This document shows, piece after piece, positions 34,920 through 43,640 of a DNA stretch of 64,000 bases. Each line of letters starts with the position of its first letter. Position 1 is the first letter of the stretch. The stretch is from Collinsella sp. Lineage in GTDB: Bacteria; Actinomycetota; Coriobacteriia; Coriobacteriales; Coriobacteriaceae. A model generated the notes under the pieces. That model was not told the origin of the DNA. It searched no databases and saw only the letters and a list, made by a program, of their open reading frames with translations. The stretch spans positions 1 to 64,000 of the forward strand of contig DXZS01000025.1 of assembly GCA_019419505.1 (NCBI GenBank), given 5' to 3'. The position numbers and the translations under genes were made by a program.

Positions 34920-34958
34920 AGGGACCCCTTTCGTGAATCATTGCCCGGGGTGGGCTGG

Positions 34959-36056
34959 TTAGCGCTGGGCGGCGTCCTCGAGGAGGGCGTCCCAGATGGC
35001 GAGCGCCGCGGCTGCCTCGGCTACGGGGACGGCTCGGGGGACGATGCAGGGATCGTGGCGACCGTGGACCGAGAGCTCGGCATTTTCCATGGCGTCCATG
35101 TCTACGGTCTGCTGCTCGCGGCCAATGGAGGGCGTCGGCTTTACGGCCATGCGCCACATGACGGGCGCGCCGGTGGAGATGCCGCCCAGGATGCCGCCGG
35201 CGTTATTGGACTCGACCTCGATCTCGCCGGTCTCGGCATCGATGCGATACGGATCGTTGTTCTCGCTGCCGCGCATGGCGGCCACGGCAAAGCCCATGCC
35301 AAACTCCACGCCCTTTACAGCGGGAATGCCAAAGGCGATTTGCGCGATGCGGTTCTCGATGCCGTCGAACATGGGGTCGCCGATGCCCGCGGGAAGCCCG
35401 TAAATGCCGCACTCCACGATGCCGCCGATGCTGTCGAGCTCGTCGCGCGCGGCCAGAATCTCCTCGCGCATGCGGCCGGCTGCGGCGGCGTCAATGCACG
35501 GCAGATCGTTCGTAAGGATTGCCTTGCGGTCGGCCTCGCGATAGACCATATCGTCCATCGGCAGGTCGGAGATGCCGCCGATCTGCGCGACGTGCGCCAT
35601 GACCTGAATGCCGCGGGCCTCAAGTGCCTGCAGCGCAATGCCGCCGGCGATGCATAAGGGGGCCGTTAGGCGGCCGGAAAAATGCCCGCCACCAGCGACA
35701 TCGTGCATGTTGTGATACTTCACGCGCGCAGGGAAGTCCGCATGTCCGGGACGGGGCTTGCGGCGCAGCTCGGTGTAATCATTGGAGCGCGTGTTGGTGT
35801 TCTCGATAATCGCGGCGATGGGCGCGCCGGTGGTATGTCCATCGATCACACCGGCGATGATATGCGCGGCGTCGGCCTCGCGGCGTTTGGTTGCGGTCTC
35901 GTCGCGGCCGGGGGCGCGACGGTCGAGGAAGGTCTGCAGCTTCTCCTGGTCCACGGCGATGCCCGCCGGGATGCCATCGAGCGAGCAGCCGATAGCGGGG
36001 GAGTGCGATTGGCCGAAGATGCTTAAGTGCAAGACGTTGCCAAAGGTCGAGGACAT
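34959..36056 (-). CDS. aroC: Chorismate synthase
   Basis: 365 residues. FGQSHSPAIGCSLDGIPAG, RKPRPGHADFPARVKY and GGGHFSGRLTAPL are the FMN and substrate motifs. The first reads GQSHS where many have GESHG. It eliminates phosphate from EPSP to give chorismate, the seventh shikimate step. One base separates it from aroA upstream. Confidence 0.95.
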   Translation of the reverse strand: MSSTFGNVLHLSIFGQSHSPAIGCSLDGIPAGIAVDQEKLQTFLDRRAPGRDETATKRREADAAHIIAGVIDGHTTGAPIAAIIENTNTRSNDYTELRRKPRPGHADFPARVKYHNMHDVAGGGHFSGRLTAPLCIAGGIALQALEARGIQVMAHVAQIGGISDLPMDDMVYREADRKAILTNDLPCIDAAAAGRMREEILAARDELDSIGGIVECGIYGLPAGIGDPMFDGIENRIAQIAFGIPAVKGVEFGMGFAVAAMRGSENNDPYRIDAETGEIEVESNNAGGILGGISTGAPVMWRMAVKPTPSIGREQQTVDMDAMENAELSVHGRHDPCIVPRAVPVAEAAAALAIWDALLEDAAQR

Positions 36057-36057
36057 G

Positions 36058-37377
36058 CTATTCTTCCTCGAGTGTGACCTTGCCGCCCAGCAGGCGGTAG
36101 TGGTCGAAAAAATCGGGATAGGACTTGTTGACGGCCTCGGCGCCGTGGATCACGACCTCGCCGGTGGCACGGCTCGCGGCGATGGCGGCCATCATGGCGA
36201 TGCGGTGGTCGTTGTGCGAATCGACCTCGCCGCCGGTAAAGGCATCGACGCCCTTGATGATGAGGTCGTCGCCGGCAATACGCACCTGCGCGCCCAGCGC
36301 GGTGAGCTCGCGGGTGGTGGTGGCCAGGCGGTCGGATTCCTTGATACGCAGGCGGGCGCAATCGCGGATAAAGGTGCGGCCCTGTGCCAGCGAGGCCACG
36401 GCCGAGATAACGGGCACCAGGTCGGGAATGTCGTGGGCGCTCATCTCAAAGCCGGCGAGCTTGTCGGACTGCACGGTGGCGGCGTTGGTGGAGCGCACGA
36501 TGCGGGCGCCAAAGCGCGAAAGCGCGGCAAGCACGTTGCGGTCGCCCTGTGCGGAGCTCAGGGACACGCCCTCGACGGTGATGGGGTCGGTGCCGATAGC
36601 GCCGGCACACAGCCAAAAGGCAGCGTTGGACCAGTCGCCCTCGACGGCCACGCTGCCGGGCGTGCGGTACGAGCCGCTGCTCACGCGGAAGTTCGTGACC
36701 TCGGGCTGGCCGTCCTTGGCCGGAATGCGCTCGACGTTGACCTCAACGCCAAAGGCCTTCATGGCCTGGATCGTTAGGTTGATGTAGGGGCGGCTCTCAA
36801 TGAGGCCAGTCACCTGCACACAGGAGGGCTGGGCGAGCAACGGGGCTGCCAGCAGCAGGCCGGAGATATACTGCGAGCTTACGTTGCCCGGCAGCACAAA
36901 GGTGCCCGGGCGCATGCGTCCGCTTGTCTTGAGCGGAAAACCGCCCAGACCCTGTAGGTCGCAGCCGGCGGCAATGATCTCGTCCGAGAGCGGGGAGAGC
37001 GGGCGTGCGCCTAGACGGCCCTGTCCCACGAAGGTGGCCTCTGCGCCCAGCGCGCAGGCGACGGGTAGCATAAAGCGCAGCGTGGAGCCGCTCTCACCGC
37101 AGTCGAGCGTGCCGCCGGCAAGGGCCTTGAGCAGGCCAAATTCAATGCTCTTCATGGTGGGGTGGACTTGGAAACCGTCCTCGACGGTCTCGATGCGGGC
37201 GCCGAGCGCCGTGAGGCAGCGCACCGTGGCCTCGATATCGGCGCAGGTAGTGTTGCAGGCAACGTGCGTCTCACCGTTGGCAAGTGCGGCGCAGATGATG
37301 AGGCGATGCGCCATCGATTTGGACGCGATGGCGGGAACGGTGCCCTTGAGCGGGGACGGGGTGATGCGGGCTAACAT
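36058..37377 (-). CDS. aroA: EPSP synthase (3-phosphoshikimate 1-carboxyvinyltransferase)
   Basis: 439 residues from ATG 37377, which overlaps the aroB stop by 7 bases and has GGGAG upstream. An upstream ATG at 37458 lies inside aroB and adds unrelated residues. Motifs: SKSMAHRLIICAAL, GESGSTLRFMLP, IKESDRLATT and HNDHRIAMMAA. It joins PEP to shikimate-3-phosphate, the sixth step. Glyphosate class cannot be assigned with confidence from reading alone. Confidence 0.94.
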   Translation of the reverse strand: MLARITPSPLKGTVPAIASKSMAHRLIICAALANGETHVACNTTCADIEATVRCLTALGARIETVEDGFQVHPTMKSIEFGLLKALAGGTLDCGESGSTLRFMLPVACALGAEATFVGQGRLGARPLSPLSDEIIAAGCDLQGLGGFPLKTSGRMRPGTFVLPGNVSSQYISGLLLAAPLLAQPSCVQVTGLIESRPYINLTIQAMKAFGVEVNVERIPAKDGQPEVTNFRVSSGSYRTPGSVAVEGDWSNAAFWLCAGAIGTDPITVEGVSLSSAQGDRNVLAALSRFGARIVRSTNAATVQSDKLAGFEMSAHDIPDLVPVISAVASLAQGRTFIRDCARLRIKESDRLATTTRELTALGAQVRIAGDDLIIKGVDAFTGGEVDSHNDHRIAMMAAIAASRATGEVVIHGAEAVNKSYPDFFDHYRLLGGKVTLEEE

Positions 37378-38477
37378 GCGGAAACGTCTCCCTTCTGGCC
37401 GAGGCCCTCGGCAATCAAATCGTGGAAGGTGGAAAGCGGCGTGCGGTCGATGCTGCAACGGCCGATGTCGTGCGGAATCACCAGATCGATGGTGTCACCG
37501 GCGCGTTTTTTGTCGTGCAGCGCCTCGGCAAAGATGGCGTCGGCCGAAAGCTCACAGCGGGTCTTGAGGCCATGACGGGCGCAGAGCTCCTCGATGCGAC
37601 CGGGCAGCTCGGCATCGCAAATGCCGTGCAGGGCTGCGGCACGCGTGATGATGCCCATGCCGATCGACACGCAGTTGCCGTGTCCCAGCTCAAAGTGCTC
37701 GCAGGCCTCGACGGCATGTCCGGCGCTGTGTCCAAAGTTGAGGAGCTTGCGCTGGTTGGTCTCGCGTTCGTCGGCAACGACCACGGCGCGCTTAATGTCG
37801 ATATTGCGGGCGATTATGAGCGCCACGCGGGCCACGTCGCGGTTCAGCAGCTCAAGCGTGAGCGGGGTCTTCTCCAGCTCGGCGAAGAGCTCGGGGTCGG
37901 CGATCACGGCGTGCTTGACGACTTCGCCGCAGCCGTCGGCGAACTGCTCGGGCGTGAGGGTGGCAAGGCATCCCACGTCAGCGATGACAACACTTGGCTG
38001 CCAAAAGGCGCCAGCTAGGTTCTTGCCGGCAGCCAGGTCGATGGCCGTCTTGCCGCCCACCGACGAGTCCGCCATAGCGAGCAGACTCGTGGGGATCTGC
38101 ACAAACTTGCAGCCGCGCATGTAGGTGGCGGCCACAAAGCCAGCCACGTCGCCCACGACGCCGCCGCCGAGTGCCACGATCACGTCGGAGCGCGAAAGCT
38201 CGTGCTCGGCTACAAACTCAAGAATGGCAACGTAGGTCTCGGCGCGCTTGTGTACCTCGCCGGCCTCGAAGGTGCAAATGCTTACCTCATAGCCTGACGC
38301 CTCCAGGCTCTGCTTAACGGGCATCTGGTAGAGCGGGCCCACGTTGGTGTCCGTCACGATGACGGCGCGGGTGCCTCCGGCGGTGGCGCGAACGAGTGGC
38401 CCTGCCTGCTCCAGCAAAAACGTGCCCACGTGTACCTGGTAGGGGCGTGCGGTGTCGATATCGATGGTAATCGCCAT
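37371..38477 (-). CDS. aroB: 3-dehydroquinate synthase
   Basis: 368 residues. GGGVVGDVAGFVAATYMRG, DSSVGGKTAID and GHSAGHAVE are the NAD- and metal-binding motifs. It cyclises DAHP to 3-dehydroquinate, the second step. Its stop overlaps the aroA start, and 36 bases separate it from tyrA. Confidence 0.95.
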   Translation of the reverse strand: MAITIDIDTARPYQVHVGTFLLEQAGPLVRATAGGTRAVIVTDTNVGPLYQMPVKQSLEASGYEVSICTFEAGEVHKRAETYVAILEFVAEHELSRSDVIVALGGGVVGDVAGFVAATYMRGCKFVQIPTSLLAMADSSVGGKTAIDLAAGKNLAGAFWQPSVVIADVGCLATLTPEQFADGCGEVVKHAVIADPELFAELEKTPLTLELLNRDVARVALIIARNIDIKRAVVVADERETNQRKLLNFGHSAGHAVEACEHFELGHGNCVSIGMGIITRAAALHGICDAELPGRIEELCARHGLKTRCELSADAIFAEALHDKKRAGDTIDLVIPHDIGRCSIDRTPLSTFHDLIAEGLGQKGDVSAC

Positions 38478-38513
38478 AAGCTATGGTCCTTTCGACCTGG
38501 CGTGATAGGTGGT

Positions 38514-39428
38514 CTAGTGGGAGGCCTCGTCGTCGAGCGCGCGCTTAATGCGGTCGCCCTCGGCAAGGAGATTCTCCAGATAGCGCTGGTCGCGGTCCTT
38601 AAGGGCGCGGCTGTAGGCGCCAAGCGATTCGATCAGATGGTCGATCTCGAAGGCGAGCGCATCGGCGTCGTCGATCATGAGCTCGGACCACATCTGAGGA
38701 TTGAGGTGTGCCACGCGGGTGAGGTCGCGGTAGCTGCCGGCCGAAAAGCCGTGGTGGACCTGAGCGGTCGGGCTCTTAACATAGGCGTTGGACACCACGT
38801 GCGCGAGCTGGCTCGTAAAGGCGATCACGCGGTCGTGCTCGGTGGCGGTGGTCACGCTGAACTTGCCAAACCCCAAGGGACGCACCATCTCGCGAACCTG
38901 GCCCAAGAGCTCCAGCTTAAGAGCATCGTCTACCGCAGGCGGAACGAGCACGAGCGGTGCGCCCTGGAACAGGTCGGCGCTGGAATGGGCGTAGCCCGAG
39001 AACTGGGTGCCCGCCATGGGGTGTGCGCCCACAAAGTAAAAGCCGTGCTCTCGTGCGAGCTCAAAGGCCCGCTCACACACGATGCCCTTCACACCCACGG
39101 TGTCGATCACCACGGGGCCCATGATGGCATCGGTGTCGGTGGCGTCGGCGAGCGCCTGGGCATGCGCCTCGAGCCACTCGATGCAGGCCTCGGGGTAGCA
39201 AGCCAGGACGATGATGTCGCATTCGCCGAGTGTCTTGTCGTTGAGCTCTCCGGCGACAGTGCCCATGCTGGCGGCCGTCATGACATCGTCATCGGGGTCC
39301 CAGGCAAGCACGCGAACGCCCGCCTGCGCATAGCCGCGGGCAAAGCTGCCGCCGATGAGGCCCAGGCCCACGATGCCGGCGCACTTGGGTCCACCCTGGT
39401 TGACGCGTGCGTTTCTCACCGTACCCAT
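38514..39428 (-). CDS. tyrA: Prephenate dehydrogenase
   Basis: 304 residues. The N-terminal Rossmann motif GLGLIGGSFARG, GAHPMAGTQFSGY and an all-alpha C-terminal domain are typical. It oxidises prephenate to 4-hydroxyphenylpyruvate for tyrosine. Unlike pheA it has no ACT domain, so direct tyrosine control through such a domain is not expected. Three bases separate it from the DAHP synthase stop. Confidence 0.93.
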   Translation of the reverse strand: MGTVRNARVNQGGPKCAGIVGLGLIGGSFARGYAQAGVRVLAWDPDDDVMTAASMGTVAGELNDKTLGECDIIVLACYPEACIEWLEAHAQALADATDTDAIMGPVVIDTVGVKGIVCERAFELAREHGFYFVGAHPMAGTQFSGYAHSSADLFQGAPLVLVPPAVDDALKLELLGQVREMVRPLGFGKFSVTTATEHDRVIAFTSQLAHVVSNAYVKSPTAQVHHGFSAGSYRDLTRVAHLNPQMWSELMIDDADALAFEIDHLIESLGAYSRALKDRDQRYLENLLAEGDRIKRALDDEASH

Positions 39429-39431
39429 GGG

Positions 39432-40457
39432 TTACTCCTGAACGGTCTCTTGGCAGACGACCTCGCGGATGGCGCGGATGCGGCGCATGGTGTCGTCGAA
39501 CTGGTCGGGGGTGAGGGCCTGAGCACCGTCGGACCAAGCGTGGCTCGGGTCGTCGTGGACCTCGATCTCCAGACCGTTGGCGCCGCAGGCAGTCGCGGCG
39601 AGCGCCATGGGCTCGACATAGCGGGTGTAGCCGGTGGCGTGGCTGGGGTCGGCGACGACGGGCAGGTGCGATAGGTGGTGCAGCACCGGCACGGCGTTGA
39701 GGTCGAAGGTGTTGCGGGTGCGGGTCTCGAAGGTGCGAATGCCGCGCTCGCACAGGATGACGTTGTCGTTGCCCTCGCTCATGATGTACTCGGCAGCCAT
39801 GAGCAACTCGTCGACGGTGCCGGACATGCCGCGCTTGAGCAGGACCGGGGTCTTGGTCTTGCCGACCTCCTTGAGCAGGGGGAAGTTCTGCGCGTTGCGG
39901 GCGCCGATCTGCATGACGTCGATCTTCTTATCCAAGAAGACCTGCACGTCGCGCGGGTCCATGATCTCGGTGACGATCGGCATGTCGAGCTCGGCGGATG
40001 CCTCGCATAGCAGGTCCAGGCCGGCGGGACCCATGCCCTGGTAGGCGTAAGGGGAGGTGCGGGGCTTGTAGGCGCCACCGCGCAGCATCGTGGCGCCGGC
40101 GGCCTTTACGCGGCGTGCGATGCGAATGAGGTTTTCGCCCTCGACGGAGCAGGGTCCGGCGATGACCTGGAACTGGTCGCCGCCGATCTTGACGCCGTGG
40201 CCGCAGTCGATGACGGAGTCCTCAGGGTGGAACTTGCGGTTGGCACGCTTAAAGGGCTCGGAGACGCGCTGCACGCGCTCGACGACATCCATGGACTCGA
40301 GCAAGAACGGGTCGATCTTGGTCGTATCGCCCACCAGGCCGATGATGGTCTCGTTCTCGCCGCGCGAGACGTCGGTCTTGAGACCCTTCTTCTCAATCCA
40401 GCTGACGATATGGCCGACGGCCTCGTCGCTGGCGCTCTGCTTTAAAATCGCAATCAT
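39432..40457 (-). CDS. aroF: 3-deoxy-7-phosphoheptulonate (DAHP) synthase with N-terminal regulatory domain
   Basis: 341 residues from ATG 40457 (GAGAGG upstream). An upstream start at 40505 is less likely. Residues ~1-70 form a ferredoxin-like domain (MIAILKQSASDEAV), as in the Thermotoga-type enzymes, where it binds aromatic amino acids. The barrel shows AGPCSVEG, RGGAYKPRTSPY, KRGMSGTVDE and PVVADPSHATG. It condenses PEP and erythrose-4-phosphate, the entry to the pathway, and is first in the operon. A terminator-like hairpin lies 33 bases upstream in its leader. Confidence 0.95.
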   Translation of the reverse strand: MIAILKQSASDEAVGHIVSWIEKKGLKTDVSRGENETIIGLVGDTTKIDPFLLESMDVVERVQRVSEPFKRANRKFHPEDSVIDCGHGVKIGGDQFQVIAGPCSVEGENLIRIARRVKAAGATMLRGGAYKPRTSPYAYQGMGPAGLDLLCEASAELDMPIVTEIMDPRDVQVFLDKKIDVMQIGARNAQNFPLLKEVGKTKTPVLLKRGMSGTVDELLMAAEYIMSEGNDNVILCERGIRTFETRTRNTFDLNAVPVLHHLSHLPVVADPSHATGYTRYVEPMALAATACGANGLEIEVHDDPSHAWSDGAQALTPDQFDDTMRRIRAIREVVCQETVQE

Positions 40458-40490
40458 GGTGTGCCTCTCACCTCGATGGATAGCTCTTGC

Positions 40491-40514
40491 AAAAACGGCC
40501 CGCATCGCGAGCCG
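40491..40514 (-). promoter_or_regulatory. Terminator-like hairpin in the DAHP synthase leader (possible attenuator)
   Basis: On the minus strand CGGCTCGC-GAT-GCGGGCCG (one G-T pair) is followed by five T, 33 bases before the start codon. A short open frame (ATG at 40529, 20 codons, starting MHHMYTARDAG) overlaps it. That is the layout of an attenuator, but the peptide is not clearly rich in aromatic codons. A weak promoter, TTAGAA and TAGTAT, lies just upstream. Confidence 0.5.
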
Positions 40515-40620
40515 TGTACATATGGTGCATGAGAGTTTATACTATCTGACTCGCTTTTGCCTTCTAAAGTGGGCCGTTGCGCCGCGTCTTCCTCGGAATT
40601 GCAAAGCTTTTTCTATTCTT

Positions 40621-40650
40621 TTGTTAGCCCGTGGCGCACTTGGGTATAAT
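40621..40650 (+). promoter_or_regulatory. Promoter of tRNA-Arg(CCG)
   Basis: TTGTTA (40621-40626), an 18-base spacer, and an exact TATAAT (40645-40650), 12 bases before the tRNA. Confidence 0.6.
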
Positions 40651-40661
40651 GCCAACCGTTC

Positions 40662-40735
40662 GCCCTATTAGCTCAGGGGATTAGAGCGTCTGCCTCCGGA
40701 GCAGAAGGCCGTTGGTTCGAATCCAACATGGGGCA
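40662..40735 (+). tRNA. tRNA-Arg, anticodon CCG
   Basis: Acceptor GCCCTAT pairs with ATGGGGC (one T-G). The D arm is GCTC/GAGC, the anticodon loop CTCCGGA (CCG, reads CGG), and the T arm GTTGG-TTCGAAT-CCAAC. The 3' CCA is not encoded (CCC follows the discriminator A), unlike the other tRNA-Arg in this window. Confidence 0.93.
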
Positions 40736-40749
40736 CCCTCGAACGTAAG

Positions 40750-40783
40750 ACCGTCCGAACCTCGCATGGTCCGGGCGGTTTTC
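40750..40783 (+). terminator. Terminator after tRNA-Arg(CCG)
   Basis: ACCGTCCG pairs with CGGGCGGT (one T-G) around a 14-base loop, followed by TTTCTT. It sits before the P-type ATPase start. Confidence 0.7.
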
Positions 40784-40813
40784 TTATACCGACGCGACGT
40801 GATGGGACGTGGT

Positions 40814-43537
40814 ATGGCAGCAACGGATATCGAGCGCGGACTCTCGACCGCCGAGGTCGAGGAGCGCATCGCCGCCGGTAAGATCAACCGCAACATGGAG
40901 CTCAAGACCAAGTCGGTCAAAGAGCTCATCATCGAGAACCTCTGCACGCTGTTCAATTTGATCAACGTGATCTTGGCGTTCCTGGTCATTTTGACCGGTT
41001 CGTTTAAGAATCTGACGTTCCTGTTCGTGGTGTTCCTCAATACCGCTATCGGCGTCATTCAGTCCATGCGTTCCAAGAAGATGGTCGATAAGCTCACGCT
41101 TCTGACCTCTAAGAAGGCCATCGCGGTGCGCGACGGTGCCGAGGTGGAGCTCGACTTGGACCAGATCGTGCTCGACGACATCATCCGCCTAGGGCGCGGC
41201 GATCAGATTCCCGCTGACGCCGTGGTGGTTTCGGGCGAGGCGCTCGTGAACGAGAGCCTGCTGACGGGCGAGAGCGACCTTATTAAGAAACAGCCCGGTT
41301 CCGAGCTCATGAGCGGCAGCTTTATCGACTCGGGCCTGCTGCGCGCCCGCGTGATCCATGTCGGCGCCGACAACTACGTGGCCAAAATTAATAACGAGGC
41401 CAAGTACGTCAAAAAGGTCAATTCCGAGATCATGAACGCGCTTAACGCCATCGTGCGCTTTGCGAGCATCATCATGATCCCGCTCGGTTTGGCGTTGTTT
41501 GCCTCGAGTGTGAGCGAGCTGTGGGATGCCGCGGGAACCCCGGGCGATAGCGCGCTTTCGTGGTGCTTCTCCGAGCTGTTGGCCGGTCATGTGCCTTCGT
41601 CGGCGCTGCTGTCCACGGTGGGCGCCCTGCTGGGTATGATCCCGCAAGGCCTGGTGCTGCTGACCTCGTCGGTGCTCGCCATCGCCACGGTGCGCCTGGC
41701 CCGCCGCAAGGTGCTGGCGCAGCAGCTCTACTGCATCGAGACGCTCGCTCGCGTCGACGTGCTGTGCCTGGACAAGACGGGCACCATCACGTCGGGCCGT
41801 ATGGAGGTCGAGGGCACGTATCCGCTGCCTGTTGAGGGTGTTGGCTTTGGCGTGGACTCGGACGAGGCGGCTGTTCCCGTCGATACCACAGTGCTCGATT
41901 TTGCGCTGGCTAACGTGGCACGTGCGACTTCGGCCGATGCCAACGAGACCTGCCAGGCGCTGCTCAACTATTACGCCGATCGCCCGGTCGAGGTGTCCGA
42001 GCCGCTGTCGGTCATTCCATTCTCGTCGTCTAAAAAATGGAGCGGCGCTTCTTTTGCGCAGGGCTCCTACGTAATGGGCGCCGCGCAATTTGTGCTCTCT
42101 GATCGTGCGTTTGCCCAGGTCGAGAACCGTGTCGCCGAGCTTGCCGATACCTGCCGCGTGCTCGTGGTGGCGCGCGTGGACGGCTTTACGCCCGATGGGG
42201 ATATGGTGGGCGAGGCCGAGCCCGTGGGATTTGTGACCATCCGCGACGAGATTCGTACCTCGGCGGCCGAGACCATCGGCTACTTTAACGAGCAGGGCGT
42301 GACCCTCAACGTGATCAGCGGCGATGACCCGCGTACGGTGTCGTCGATCGCGCGCGTGGTGGGCGTGCCGGGGGCGGACGCTTATGTGGACGCCACGACG
42401 CTCGATACGCCGGCCAAGCTCGATGCCGCAGTGGACCGCTACCATGTCTTTGGTCGTGTGACCCCGCAGCAGAAGCGCGAGCTCGTGCAGGCGCTCAAGC
42501 GCCGCGAGCACACCGTGGCCATGACGGGCGACGGCGTCAACGACGTGCTAGCGCTCAAGGAGGCCGACTGCTCCGTCGCCATGGCGGCCGGCTCCGATGC
42601 CGCGCGCAACGTGGCCGAGATCGTACTCGTCGACAACGACTTTGCCTCGATGCCCGCCGTGGTGGCCGAGGGCCGTCGCTCCATCAACAACCTGCAGCGT
42701 TCGGCCTCGCTGTTCCTGACCAAGACGCTGTTCTCGATGGGCCTGGCGGCGCTGTGCATCGCACTGCCGCCGTACCCCTTCGAGCCCATCCAGATGACGC
42801 TCATCAACTTCTTCTGCATCGGCGCGCCGGGCTTTGTGTTGGGCCTGGAGCCCAACAATGCTCGCGTGAGGGGATCGTTCCTGACGAACGTACTCAAGCG
42901 TGCACTACCGGCGTCGATTGCGGTCATTTTGGCTGCGGCGCTCGATATCTTTGTGGCGCGCGTGTTTGGCTTTAGCCAGCTTACGCTGTCTACGATGTGC
43001 CTGCTTACGTCGTGCGCGGCGAGCGTCAGCCTGATCTGGCGCATCTCGCAGCCTCTCACGCCCTTACGTGTGGTGCTCTTTGTGTTTGTAGTCGCCGGCA
43101 TCTTGGTGGGCGTTATCGGATTCCCGGAGCTGCTGTCTATTGCCAACCTGTCGATGGGCCAGATGGTTATCTTGGCTGTCATCGTGGTCTTTACCTGCTC
43201 GGTGTTCTTTAAGCTCGCCACGATGATGGATTCGCTCAAGCCGCGTCGTCGTCATGCTGCAACTGGTTTTGGCCGCGGTGTGCGCGTCCACCTGGGTCGC
43301 GGTGGCGGCAAGGTGAGCTCGACGGGTTCGACGGCCGAGCGTTTTGCCAAGCGCTTCGCCGCCGACATGGCGCAGCGCCGCGAAGATCGCACCGCTCGCG
43401 AGGCCGAGGCCCGCGCACTCGAGGGAGTGGCCCAGGCCCAGCCCAAGAAAAAGAAGAGTACCGGAGCCAAGCGCTCTCGCGTGACCAAGTCCGCCCAAGG
43501 CATCAAAGTTTCGATGCCAAGCAAAAAGAAGAAGTAA
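40814..43537 (+). CDS. Cation-transporting P-type ATPase (CtpE-like)
   Basis: 907 residues from ATG 40814; the ATG at 40802 is an alternative. The actuator motif LLTGESD, the phosphorylation motif DKTGTIT and the hinge GDGVNDVLALKEADC are all present, with about ten membrane helices. An N-terminal GLSTAEVEERIAAGKIN and the lack of heavy-metal domains point to the Ca/Mg-like branch similar to mycobacterial CtpE. Calcium is therefore a guess. A long Lys/Ala/Arg-rich cytoplasmic tail (~835-907) ends in KKKK and may bind nucleic acid or lipid. Probably expressed separately from the tRNA. Confidence 0.88.
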   Translation: MAATDIERGLSTAEVEERIAAGKINRNMELKTKSVKELIIENLCTLFNLINVILAFLVILTGSFKNLTFLFVVFLNTAIGVIQSMRSKKMVDKLTLLTSKKAIAVRDGAEVELDLDQIVLDDIIRLGRGDQIPADAVVVSGEALVNESLLTGESDLIKKQPGSELMSGSFIDSGLLRARVIHVGADNYVAKINNEAKYVKKVNSEIMNALNAIVRFASIIMIPLGLALFASSVSELWDAAGTPGDSALSWCFSELLAGHVPSSALLSTVGALLGMIPQGLVLLTSSVLAIATVRLARRKVLAQQLYCIETLARVDVLCLDKTGTITSGRMEVEGTYPLPVEGVGFGVDSDEAAVPVDTTVLDFALANVARATSADANETCQALLNYYADRPVEVSEPLSVIPFSSSKKWSGASFAQGSYVMGAAQFVLSDRAFAQVENRVAELADTCRVLVVARVDGFTPDGDMVGEAEPVGFVTIRDEIRTSAAETIGYFNEQGVTLNVISGDDPRTVSSIARVVGVPGADAYVDATTLDTPAKLDAAVDRYHVFGRVTPQQKRELVQALKRREHTVAMTGDGVNDVLALKEADCSVAMAAGSDAARNVAEIVLVDNDFASMPAVVAEGRRSINNLQRSASLFLTKTLFSMGLAALCIALPPYPFEPIQMTLINFFCIGAPGFVLGLEPNNARVRGSFLTNVLKRALPASIAVILAAALDIFVARVFGFSQLTLSTMCLLTSCAASVSLIWRISQPLTPLRVVLFVFVVAGILVGVIGFPELLSIANLSMGQMVILAVIVVFTCSVFFKLATMMDSLKPRRRHAATGFGRGVRVHLGRGGGKVSSTGSTAERFAKRFAADMAQRREDRTAREAEARALEGVAQAQPKKKKSTGAKRSRVTKSAQGIKVSMPSKKKK

Positions 43538-43640
43538 CTACGCGCCCTGGCGATGTTGAATTGGTGCCTTGCTCCTGTGGGGCCGTGGCGATGTTATGCT
43601 CTAACCTCGATTGTTTGAATTGCTTCGAAAAGAGGATGCC

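Noticed and set aside
41189..42511. 440-codon minus-strand frame opposite the P-type ATPase
   Set aside because: Arg/His-rich shadow without domains; the ATPase motifs are on the plus strand.
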